DNA of 9,442 nt. It comes from Halieaceae bacterium UBA6060 (GTDB lineage Bacteria; Pseudomonadota; Gammaproteobacteria; Pseudomonadales; Halieaceae). The notes beneath the pieces are model-generated. The model was given only the letters and a program-made list of their open reading frames with translations, did not search any database and was not told the origin of the DNA. Of this stretch, positions 1 to 7,130 are shown piece by piece. A program made the position numbers and the translations under genes. Where the stretch lies: positions 829-10,270 of the forward strand of contig DIYG01000134.1 in NCBI GenBank assembly GCA_002428935.1, read 5' to 3'. Position 1 is the first letter of the stretch, and every line of letters starts with the position of its first letter.

Positions 1-1532
1 CCCAACTCCACCCCCCACTGGTCGAAGGAGTTGATACCCCAGATGACCCCCTGACAGAAAATCTTGTGCTCATAGAGCGCGATAAGAGCACCCAAACGCT
101 CGGGCGACAGCCGGTCAATAAGAATGACGGTGCTTGGGCGATTGCCCGGGAATACCTTGTGGGGCGCGAGGGTATCGATGGCCTCTGGGCTCAAGTCGGT
201 GTCCGCTAGCTCCGAGCGAACCTCGTCTTCGCTTTTCCCAAGCATCAGGGCTCGGGGCTGCGCCAGAAGATTGGCCAGCAGTTTGCGGTGGTGCTCTGTT
301 CGCTCCTGGGGCACGGACGCGGCGACAATAAAATCTGTCGATACTCGATCGGTTCCCTGGTGCAGGAGTTGATAGAAGGCATGCTGGCCATTTGTCCCCG
401 GCTCGCCAAACAGCACTGGACCGGTGGCGTACTCGCAGGGGGAACCATCAATCCGTACCGCCTTGCCATTGGACTCCATGTCCGCTTGCTGTAGGTAAGC
501 GGGCAACCGATGGAGGTGCTGGTCATAAGGCAACACGGCGTGCACGCCAATACCTTCAAAGTTCCGGTTCCAGATACCGACCAGGGCCAACAATACGGGT
601 AGGTTTTCTTCCGCCGGTGCCGAACAAAAATGCTCGTCCATCGCTCTCGCGCCCCGCAGGAGAGCGAGGAAACCTTCACGCCCTACCTGCAGCGCTATGG
701 AAAGACCGATGGAGGACCACAGGGAATAGCGTCCACCCACCCAATCCCAAAAACCGAAGGTGCGCTGTTCGCTAATACCGAACTCCGCCACCGCCGCAGC
801 GTTCGTGGACAGCGCTACGAAATGATCAGCGATTGCTTCTCGGGGAAAGCCCTGGGCGAGGAACCAATCCACGGCACTGTGCGCGTTGGTCATGGTTTCC
901 TGGGTCGTGAAGGTTTTTGAGGCGATAACAAACAGCGTTGAGGTCGGATCGATTTGCTCCAGCACCGCTGAGAGATGCTGACCATCGATGTTTGAGACAA
1001 AGAAACTGCGCCGACCCGGCAGCCCATAAGACCGAAGCGCTTCAACCACCATCAATGGTCCCAGGTCTGAGCCCCCGATACCGATGTTAACCACCGTGGT
1101 GAGGGTTGCCCCGCGAAACCCCAGCCGCTCGCCTTTATGCACTTGTTCGACAAAGTCCAACAAGCGCTCGCGCTCGGCGCTCGCCTGGGCAATAACGTCC
1201 ACGCCATTGACCCACAGTTCCCGGTCTTTCGATGCGCGCAATGCGCTATGAAGGACCGCCCGGCCCTCCGTTACATTGATGGGCGCACCGCGGAACATGG
1301 CCCGGGTGGCCTCCTCCAGGCCCCTGTCTCGGGCCAGAGCCAGAAGCCCCTCCAGACCACGCTGGGAGAGGTGATTTTTAGAAATATCCAGATAAAGCCC
1401 CGCTCCTTCACAAGAGAAGCGACTCATGCGATGAGGCTCCTGGGTAAACAGGGCTGAGGTATCTTCTGTGGTCAGCCTGGCGGCCTCTTGCTCCAGGGCC
1501 TTCCAGTGGGGACTGTCCGTGGGTTTATCCAT
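1..1532 (-). CDS. pgi: Glucose-6-phosphate isomerase, 3' end cut by window edge
   Basis: Cytosolic enzyme that interconverts glucose-6-phosphate and fructose-6-phosphate in glycolysis and gluconeogenesis. I translated the minus strand from the ATG at 1532: 510 codons stay open to base 1 without a stop. Visible landmarks are NIGIGGSDLGP (residues 149-159), ASKTFTTQETMTNAHS (204-219), the first family signature WDWVGGRYSLWS (262-273), MESNGK with the catalytic-type Glu353, GEPGTNGQHAFYQ with His384, and the second signature FDQWGVEL (503-510). These match Glu355 and His386 of the E. coli enzyme; the equivalent of its Lys514 would lie just off the window. The family is about 550 aa, so some 35-40 residues are missing. 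The chosen start aligns with the E. coli N-terminus, but Shine-Dalgarno pairing is weak: the nearest purine run (CAGGG) lies about 11 nt upstream. An inverted repeat covers the start codon. The gene is divergent from the P450 gene and looks intact. Confidence 0.97.
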   Translation of the reverse strand, partial: MDKPTDSPHWKALEQEAARLTTEDTSALFTQEPHRMSRFSCEGAGLYLDISKNHLSQRGLEGLLALARDRGLEEATRAMFRGAPINVTEGRAVLHSALRASKDRELWVNGVDVIAQASAERERLLDFVEQVHKGERLGFRGATLTTVVNIGIGGSDLGPLMVVEALRSYGLPGRRSFFVSNIDGQHLSAVLEQIDPTSTLFVIASKTFTTQETMTNAHSAVDWFLAQGFPREAIADHFVALSTNAAAVAEFGISEQRTFGFWDWVGGRYSLWSSIGLSIALQVGREGFLALLRGARAMDEHFCSAPAEENLPVLLALVGIWNRNFEGIGVHAVLPYDQHLHRLPAYLQQADMESNGKAVRIDGSPCEYATGPVLFGEPGTNGQHAFYQLLHQGTDRVSTDFIVAASVPQERTEHHRKLLANLLAQPRALMLGKSEDEVRSELADTDLSPEAIDTLAPHKVFPGNRPSTVILIDRLSPERLGALIALYEHKIFCQGVIWGINSFDQWGVEL

Positions 1533-1595
1533 GCTGCAGCGAGCCCTGGGTAATCTCAGTGGTTAGAAACCAGAGCATACCCTGCATGGATAAAC
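1523..1595. repeat. Perfect 12-bp inverted repeat over the pgi start codon
   Basis: GTTTATCCATGC at 1523-1534 and its exact reverse complement GCATGGATAAAC at 1584-1595 are separated by 49 nt. Read in the pgi direction, the arm at 1523-1534 contains the ATG and codons 2-3, and the other arm lies in the leader. In mRNA the arms could pair and hide the start codon. Alternatively they are two opposed protein-binding half-sites in DNA. The repeat is directly visible; the regulatory role is inferred. Confidence 0.6.
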
Positions 1596-1614
1596 ACGGC
1601 ACGATCCTATGCTG

Positions 1615-1685
1615 CGACAGACCCTGGAAGCGATAGACCTTGGATGCCCTATACCTTGGCGATGGACCTTGACGATAGACCTTGG
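1615..1685 (+). repeat. Five direct copies of a 13-bp element upstream of the P450 gene
   Basis: Copies of the consensus CGATAGACCTTGG start at 1615 (CGACAGACCCTGG), 1631 (exact), 1647 (CCCTATACCTTGG), 1660 (CGATGGACCTTGA) and 1673 (exact). The first three are spaced by 16 bp with 3-nt spacers (aag, atg), and the last two steps are 13 bp. The last copy overlaps the candidate -35 element of the P450 promoter. This placement suggests binding sites for a regulator. A small decaying minisatellite is the alternative. Confidence 0.6.
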
Positions 1686-1711
1686 CGGAGCGGGCAGCGG
1701 ATGCTTACAAT
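1682..1711 (+). promoter_or_regulatory. Candidate sigma70 promoter for the P450 gene
   Basis: TTGGCG (1682-1687) and TACAAT (1706-1711) are separated by 18 bp, which fits a sigma70-type promoter. A transcript would start near 1718, leaving a leader of about 30 nt before the P450 ATG. The -35 element overlaps the end of the last 13-bp direct repeat, so a protein bound there could affect polymerase. Predicted by eye from consensus only. Confidence 0.4.
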
Positions 1712-1733
1712 CATTCTGGCAAAAAATAACGAT

Positions 1734-1741
1734 AGAGAGGA
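1734..1741 (+). promoter_or_regulatory. Ribosome binding site of the P450 gene
   Basis: AGAGAGGA lies 6 nt before the ATG at 1748, a good Shine-Dalgarno match and spacing. It supports 1748 as the true start. Confidence 0.7.
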
Positions 1742-1747
1742 CTCACC

Positions 1748-3037
1748 ATGAACGCACCCGTAGACACCGAAACGCAAGGCAGTGGACCCCATCCCCTCCA
1801 CGACCCGGAGCAGGTCAAGGTCAATCCCTACGATATACCCCTGGCTGAGATTGACGTCGCCAACCCCTACCTCTTTGAAGCCAACGTCCATTGGGACTGG
1901 TTCAAACGGCTCCGCGACGAAGCGCCCGTGCATTACTGCGCCGAAAGCGAGTTTGGCCCCTACTGGTCCGTCACCCGCTACGAAGACATCATGACCGTGG
2001 ACACCTCCCACAAGATATTTTCCTCGGAGCCCACCATCACTATCCGCGATCAGCTGGACGATTTTGAAATGCCCATGTTCATCGCCATGGATCGACCCAA
2101 GCACGATGTACAGCGCAATACCGTGAGCCCCACGGTGGGTGCCGAGGCACTCCGTCAGTTCGCGCCGATCATTCGCGAGCGCACCATCGATGTCCTCGAC
2201 AACCTACCGGTGGGTGAGCCCTTCAACTGGGTGGAGCATGTATCCATCGAACTGACGACCCGCATGTTGGCTACCCTATTCGATTTTCCCTTTGAGGAGC
2301 GGCGCAAGCTAACCTGGTGGTCAGACCTGGCCACGACCATACCCGGCGTCGAGGGCCTTGTGGAGAACGACGAAGAGTGGAAAAAGGAAATGCTCGGTTG
2401 CCTCGAATACTTCATGAATCTGTGGAACGAACGAGCGGCCCTTCCCCCGTCCAACAACTTCATTTCACGTCTGGTGCATGGCGACGAGACCCGCAACATG
2501 GAGCCCATGGAGTACCTCGGCAATCTCCTTTTGCTCATCGTTGGCGGCAATGACACCACCCGCAGTACCATGAGCGCCAGTGTACTCTGTCTGGACAAGC
2601 ACCCCGAGCAGTTTGCAGAGCTTAAAGCCGATCCCAGTCTGATCCCTGACATGGTGTCGGAGACCATCCGCTGGCAGACTCCTCTTGCCCATATGCGTCG
2701 CCGGGCCCTTGAGGATACGGAGCTTGGTGGGCAGACCATTCGCGAAGGCGACAAGGTCGTCATGTGGTACGTATCCGGGAACCGCGATGAGCGCTTCTTC
2801 GATCGACCCAACGAGTTCGACATCCACCGGGAAAACCTGCGCAAGCATCTGTCCTTCGGTTTTGGAATTCACCGCTGCATGGGCAACCGGCTCGCGGAGT
2901 TACAACTGCATACCCTCTGGGAAGAAATCCTCAACCGTTTTGACCGGGTAGAGGTTGTTGGCGAACCCAAGCGCAGCCTGTCGGTATTCGTAAAAGGGTA
3001 TCGCGAGTTGCCGGTGATACTGCATCCAAAGACCTGA
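1748..3037 (+). CDS. Cytochrome P450, CYP153A-type alkane/fatty-acid terminal hydroxylase
   Basis: Heme monooxygenase of 429 aa. CYP153A enzymes are soluble bacterial P450s that hydroxylate medium-chain alkanes, and often fatty acids or cyclic hydrocarbons, at the terminal position, with electrons from a ferredoxin and its reductase. Visible motifs: an N-terminal stretch RLRDEAPVHY (55-63), DQLDDFEMPMFIAMDRPKHD (101-120), the I-helix oxygen-binding motif LIVGGNDTTR (263-272), the K-helix ETIR (305-308), and the heme-binding loop FGFGIHRCMGNRLAELQL (370-387) with Cys377 as the iron ligand. The segments IRWQTPLAHMRR and VVMWYVSGNRDE are typical of CYP153A as I recall the family. The length is within the 420-470 aa of known members. 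There is no signal peptide. No ferredoxin or reductase gene is adjacent, so redox partners must be encoded elsewhere. The gene is monocistronic, with direct repeats upstream and a hairpin terminator downstream. Subfamily assignment is strong; the exact substrate is not readable from sequence. Confidence 0.95.
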   Translation: MNAPVDTETQGSGPHPLHDPEQVKVNPYDIPLAEIDVANPYLFEANVHWDWFKRLRDEAPVHYCAESEFGPYWSVTRYEDIMTVDTSHKIFSSEPTITIRDQLDDFEMPMFIAMDRPKHDVQRNTVSPTVGAEALRQFAPIIRERTIDVLDNLPVGEPFNWVEHVSIELTTRMLATLFDFPFEERRKLTWWSDLATTIPGVEGLVENDEEWKKEMLGCLEYFMNLWNERAALPPSNNFISRLVHGDETRNMEPMEYLGNLLLLIVGGNDTTRSTMSASVLCLDKHPEQFAELKADPSLIPDMVSETIRWQTPLAHMRRRALEDTELGGQTIREGDKVVMWYVSGNRDERFFDRPNEFDIHRENLRKHLSFGFGIHRCMGNRLAELQLHTLWEEILNRFDRVEVVGEPKRSLSVFVKGYRELPVILHPKT

Positions 3038-3070
3038 CCCTAGAGCCAGTCTCTAGCGATCACCCGGCAC

Positions 3071-3096
3071 AAAAAAGGGCAGCCTGGGCTGCCCTT
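3071..3096. terminator. Bidirectional Rho-independent terminator between convergent genes
   Basis: AAGGGCAGCC (3075-3084) pairs perfectly with GGCTGCCCTT (3087-3096), giving a GC-rich stem with a tight CTGG turn. On the minus strand the stem runs straight into six T residues (complement of A at 3071-3076), so it is a strong terminator for the receptor gene. On the plus strand the T tract is weaker (TTGTCTC), but the stem still lies 38 nt past the P450 stop codon. The remaining sequence of the 3038-3172 gap shows nothing else. Confidence 0.88.
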
Positions 3097-3172
3097 GTCT
3101 CACTCCTTTCTTATGCGTTTCTGCGTCCCGATGCCCTGCTGTGGCCGGCGCCATCTAGGCTGCGAACACGCG

Positions 3173-5833
3173 CTAGAAATTTAGACGCACACCCGCCGAG
3201 TAGGTAATGCCCAGATCGTACTTTTCGAAGATCTGACCGCCCTGGGTCCATTCAATAGGCTCATCGAAGATATTCGCTGCTTTGAATTCGATTTCCAGGC
3301 TGTTACCCACCATGTCGAAGTCATCAATGGTCCAGCGGAACAGCGCATCGACGCGTCCACGAGCTTCCTGAATCACGTCGGGGTCATTCAGGGAACCTAC
3401 CAGAGTGATGTACTCACCGGTGTAGTTATAAGCCAGGGAAGCGATGATGCCCCGATCGGGATCGTCATAGGACAACAGAATGTTCGCCAGAATATCGGAC
3501 TGCCCCGTGAGCGGACGCTCCGTGGCGTTGAGCTGGGCGATATTCCGATTACCCGTTATGGGGATATCTTCCGCCGTCTCGCCTTCGGCAAGAAGCAGCA
3601 CTTCGGAATCGATCCAGGAAACATTGGCCGCCAGGGTGAATAGGTTCAGCCAGCTTTCGTTCCAGCCTTCACTTTCGATTTTGAACCAATCCGCCATACG
3701 GAGCTCTTTGCGGAAGTCATATTCGACGCCGTACAGCTCCGCTTCCGCCGCATTGAACCAAGTGAAGATATCGTTCTGGGCCTGCACCTTGCCCTGCTCG
3801 ATGGGGTCCGTGAAGTCCTTATAGAACCCGCCAAAGCTCATGCTGTCGGCCGTGCCGAAGTACCATTCCCAGCGGAAGTCGAAGTTGGACAACTCGGCGG
3901 GCTGAAGAAAGGTATTACCGCGATATAGCTGAAAGTTCTCGGGATTACGAATCGTAGTACCGGTAATTTCCAGAAGGCTGGGCCGGTTTACGGTCTCGGA
4001 CCATGCCAGTCGTACCTGCATGTTCTCGATAAACTCGTAGGTAACCGACAGCGATGGCAACACGTCCTGGTAATCCTGCTCGACAGCGTTTTCCGTGCCT
4101 TGCTCCGTGTTACCGCCCCAGGCATCCGCGTTCAGTTCCACATCTTCTAAACGCACCCCACCTTGAAGACGAATCCGATCCGTCAACTGGGCATCAAACT
4201 GGGCGTAATAGGAAATGACCTCTTCCCCGGATTCTGCGAAGGGGAAAATACCGGAGGCATTAGCCGCACCGGCCGTGAAATCCCGCACCGTCACGTACTC
4301 ATCAGCAAAATTGTCCGTACGGAAAAACTGCTGGGGGAACATCAACGGAACGTAGTCGGGGGTGCCCGGCAGGATATCGAAGCGAAACAAACGATCCTCA
4401 CTTTCACGAGTTCGTTCGTAATAGCTCGCCCCACCGTTTATAGAAACATCGACGTCGCCTACATAGAACGGAATCTTGAAGTCAAAGCCGTAATCGGTAA
4501 TGTCGTCGTCCAGGCGCGCGAAGTTACGTTCCGGCGCCTGGAAAACCAGACGTAGGTCACCAGCGGCCTGACGGGCAGGCGTGACCATTTCGAGGAGCCC
4601 ATCGCGGTTTTCGGCGTAGGTGTAGGTACGCGTATCCGGTGAATCCCGGAAGGCTGAACCATCGACGATACGCCAGGTTAATTCGCTATCGTTAAAGTCG
4701 GGAAAAAAGTGCTCACCTTCGAGCTGCAGGGTTTCAATCTCGTTCTCAGTCCACTGCAAACGAATGCTCTGGACAAAGGTCGCGTCGCGAACATCATCCT
4801 CTGAAGAATCCCCTTTGTTTTGCTGGGTTTCATCTTCTGTTTGGCGCATCAAGGTATAGGTCAAGTTGATGGCGTTGTTGACATCAAACTCATAGCCAAG
4901 AGTCGCGAAAACGTTAAACCCGATCACCTGGCGAGAGGTCATCTGATCGTAGTCTACGGTCTGATTGGACCCACCATCGACGCCGGTAAATTCATAGCGG
5001 CGAAGATCCGTAAAGCGATTCAACCACTGATTGCTGTAGCGATAGGAACCAATAAAGCCAATTGCGGACTCTTCGCCCACCTCAATACGTTTTCCGGCTT
5101 CAACCTCACCGGAAAAGTTAGGCTTCATATCCTTCTGGTAAATGTCCCAGTTGTTGAAAAAACTGGCACCTAGAGCCGCCCGTTCGGGAAACTCCGTCTC
5201 CTCGAACTCCTCACTGGTCAACTGCTGGACGTTCAAGGGAATATCCCGGGTACCGTCATCCCAGCCCCAGTTATCTTCCTGACCACCCTTGTAGTAGATA
5301 CCGTCGCCACCGGTAGTCTCGGAGTTACCCCCAACAGAGAGCTTGATATTGGCGAAGTCTTCCAGCGGCACGTTCTTCGTGCGGATATCAATCACACCAC
5401 CGGAGAAGTCACCGGGATACTGCGCCGAATAGGTCTTCTGGACCAGAAGACTGTCGACGATCTTGTTCGGAATAATATCCAGGGGCACGGTTTTCTGGAA
5501 CGGTACCGGGCTGGATATGCGGGTCGCGTTAAGCAAGGTCGAAGAATAGCGCTCACCGAGACCACGTACATACACATACTTGCCGCCGACGAGGCTTAGC
5601 CCCGTCACACGAGACAGGGACACCCCAACGTTGGTCTCACCCAGCTTGGACAGGTCCTCCACATCGAGAACGTTGGAGATTTCCGAGGTGTCACGCTTTT
5701 CATCCGGGATAAACTCCCCGAGCACGAACACCTCTTCAATCTGGGGTGCTGCCGGTGCCTGCGCCTGGAGCTGCAAGCTCGCCGCTGACGATGCAAGGGC
5801 AACGGCCAGTACCAGAGTTTTCTGTTTCATCAT
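3173..5833 (-). CDS. TonB-dependent outer-membrane receptor
   Basis: Ligand-gated outer-membrane importer driven by TonB-ExbBD; ligand unknown. About 886 aa. The N-terminus is a Sec signal peptide (K-Q-K, then a hydrophobic run LVLAVALASSAAS) with probable cleavage near residues 25-27 (AQA). A likely TonB box QIEEVFVLGEF follows at 32-42. The plug domain (about 45-155) carries GGKYVYVRGLGERYSSTLLN (84-103), VPLDIIPNKIVDSLLVQKTY (117-136) and YPGDFSGGVIDIRTKN (140-155). The remainder looks like a 22-strand barrel and ends AGVRLNF with the C-terminal Phe used by the BAM complex. Three start codons lie in a row: GTG 5836, ATG 5833 and ATG 5830. GAAAGG (5841-5836) overlaps the GTG, so one of the ATGs is likelier; I use 5833. 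It lies 124 bp downstream of, and codirectional with, the large repeat protein, its probable partner. No siderophore or vitamin B12 signature was recognised. Confidence 0.93.
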   Translation of the reverse strand: MMKQKTLVLAVALASSAASLQLQAQAPAAPQIEEVFVLGEFIPDEKRDTSEISNVLDVEDLSKLGETNVGVSLSRVTGLSLVGGKYVYVRGLGERYSSTLLNATRISSPVPFQKTVPLDIIPNKIVDSLLVQKTYSAQYPGDFSGGVIDIRTKNVPLEDFANIKLSVGGNSETTGGDGIYYKGGQEDNWGWDDGTRDIPLNVQQLTSEEFEETEFPERAALGASFFNNWDIYQKDMKPNFSGEVEAGKRIEVGEESAIGFIGSYRYSNQWLNRFTDLRRYEFTGVDGGSNQTVDYDQMTSRQVIGFNVFATLGYEFDVNNAINLTYTLMRQTEDETQQNKGDSSEDDVRDATFVQSIRLQWTENEIETLQLEGEHFFPDFNDSELTWRIVDGSAFRDSPDTRTYTYAENRDGLLEMVTPARQAAGDLRLVFQAPERNFARLDDDITDYGFDFKIPFYVGDVDVSINGGASYYERTRESEDRLFRFDILPGTPDYVPLMFPQQFFRTDNFADEYVTVRDFTAGAANASGIFPFAESGEEVISYYAQFDAQLTDRIRLQGGVRLEDVELNADAWGGNTEQGTENAVEQDYQDVLPSLSVTYEFIENMQVRLAWSETVNRPSLLEITGTTIRNPENFQLYRGNTFLQPAELSNFDFRWEWYFGTADSMSFGGFYKDFTDPIEQGKVQAQNDIFTWFNAAEAELYGVEYDFRKELRMADWFKIESEGWNESWLNLFTLAANVSWIDSEVLLLAEGETAEDIPITGNRNIAQLNATERPLTGQSDILANILLSYDDPDRGIIASLAYNYTGEYITLVGSLNDPDVIQEARGRVDALFRWTIDDFDMVGNSLEIEFKAANIFDEPIEWTQGGQIFEKYDLGITYSAGVRLNF

Positions 5834-5902
5834 CACCTTTCGCCTTTGATTGACGCTGCGCCGACGAACCGACGGAACGCGCTTTTAGCCGGGAATACAG
5901 AA

Positions 5903-5928
5903 GGCGTCAGGTCCGCAGACCTGACGCC
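5903..5928 (-). terminator. Hairpin between repeat-protein gene and receptor gene
   Basis: GGCGTCAGGTC (5903-5913) and GACCTGACGCC (5918-5928) form a perfect 11-bp stem with a 4-nt loop, CGCA. In the minus-strand transcript the stem is followed by TTCTGTATTCCC, a poor U tract. It lies 30 nt past the repeat-protein stop and about 70 nt before the receptor start. It may be a partial terminator, an attenuator, or a stabilising 3' end formed by RNA processing, any of which would give the two genes different expression levels. Confidence 0.6.
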
Positions 5929-5931
5929 AAT

Positions 5932-5943
5932 TCCGTATACGGA
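5932..5943. repeat. 12-bp perfect palindrome TCCGTATACGGA
   Basis: A perfect palindrome lies just after the stop codon of the repeat protein and upstream (in transcription order) of the hairpin. It could be an operator for an internal receptor promoter or chance sequence. No promoter could be recognised with it. Confidence 0.3.
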
Positions 5944-5957
5944 CATCCGAAGCTTCC

Positions 5958-7130
5958 TTAGGGAAGGAATACCCAGGTGCCGCGCCAGCTTTCAAAGTCA
6001 GCACCGATGGTGCTGTTGGCTTCAAAGAAACCGTCATCGGGAAGCGTTGTCGCCGGAGAGGGAGTACCCGCACCTTCTACAACATTGCTGCTGTCTAGGA
6101 AGGCCTGTACCGCGCTCACATCATCGCCTTCGTTGACCGTCGCACAGTTAAGGCCAACGCCGTCGAAGGTGATATCCGTACCTAACTTGGCCGTGGACGC
6201 ATCGCCCTGAACCCGCAGGCAGTTAGCTCCGCTAACAATTTCCGTGTTGTAGAGGAAGAGCCCCGTACCGCGACGGAGACGGATGCCCCGTTCATCATCG
6301 CGAATGACCATGGTCATATTCGAGATGTAGGGGTTGGACTCGGGCGTCGCCAGCTCGTCGCCTTCACGGCTATCAGCTTCGATACCGTTGTCGCCATTGT
6401 CCGTCTGCTCGATGTACACCCACTGCAGACGCCCTACCCAGCCGTCGGTCCAGTCCAGGGAGTCGTCGGCGTTGCCAGTGAGAACCACGTACTTCGCGTT
6501 CACCGTGCCGCCAAAGAACTCGACACCGTCGTCCAGGTTGTTGTGCACCTGGATGAACTCGACCACCGTGCCATCACCAACACCCTGGAAGGCAATACCA
6601 TTGAGCTGGTTCTCAGGATCCACGTTGGAACCGGCGAACTTAACCACGACGTAGCGCAAAACACCGGAGTTATCGTTGGGCTGATCGCCACCGAAGATAC
6701 CGGAGTTGGCTTCGCCTTCCTTGGTACAACCTGCCGTACCACCGTCAGCACCTTCCGGACAGTCATTGATCGGCGCGAAGCCATTGATTACCAGACCACC
6801 CCACAAACCGCGGCTGGAGGGGTTGAGAACACCCAGGAACTCATCCGACGAGGTGAAATTAATCGGCATTTCCGGCGTGCCGTTGGCGAAGATCTGCGAG
6901 CCGCGGCTGATGATCAGGAAGTCCTCAGCGCTGGAGCCGATAATGTTGGTACCGGAATCAATGTTCAGGATCGCCGGCATACCTTCGTCACCGATGGCAA
7001 CGCGTCCGTCGAGGACGTAGTTGTTGTCACGGGTCAGATTCAAGTCACTGGTGTAGGTGCCACTCATGATACAAGTGGTTTTACCGCCAATGTCGTTCAC
7101 CGCTTCCGTGGTACCCGCTGGGCAACCAAA
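5958..7130 (-). repeat. Module 3 (C-terminal) of the repeat protein
   Basis: Begins at FGCPAGTT and ends at the stop codon, about 390 residues. It shares with module 2 VVVKFAGSNVD, CLRVQG and NEGDDV.AVQAFLD, but differs at NDNSGVLRYV and at VNAKY. Its landmark CCGCGG lies at 6808, 1194 bp from the equivalent site of module 2. The second Cys of the first pair follows G (TAGCTKEG) rather than E. Confidence 0.85.

Noticed and set aside
245..679. 144-codon minus-strand open frame
   Set aside because: It is out of frame inside pgi, whose own frame encodes all family signatures without interruption.
2155..2844. 229-codon minus-strand open frame
   Set aside because: Antisense to the P450 coding region, with an Arg/Ser-rich composition typical of a shadow frame.
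1748..5833. P450 and receptor forming one operon
   Set aside because: They are convergent and separated by a bidirectional hairpin terminator at 3071-3096.
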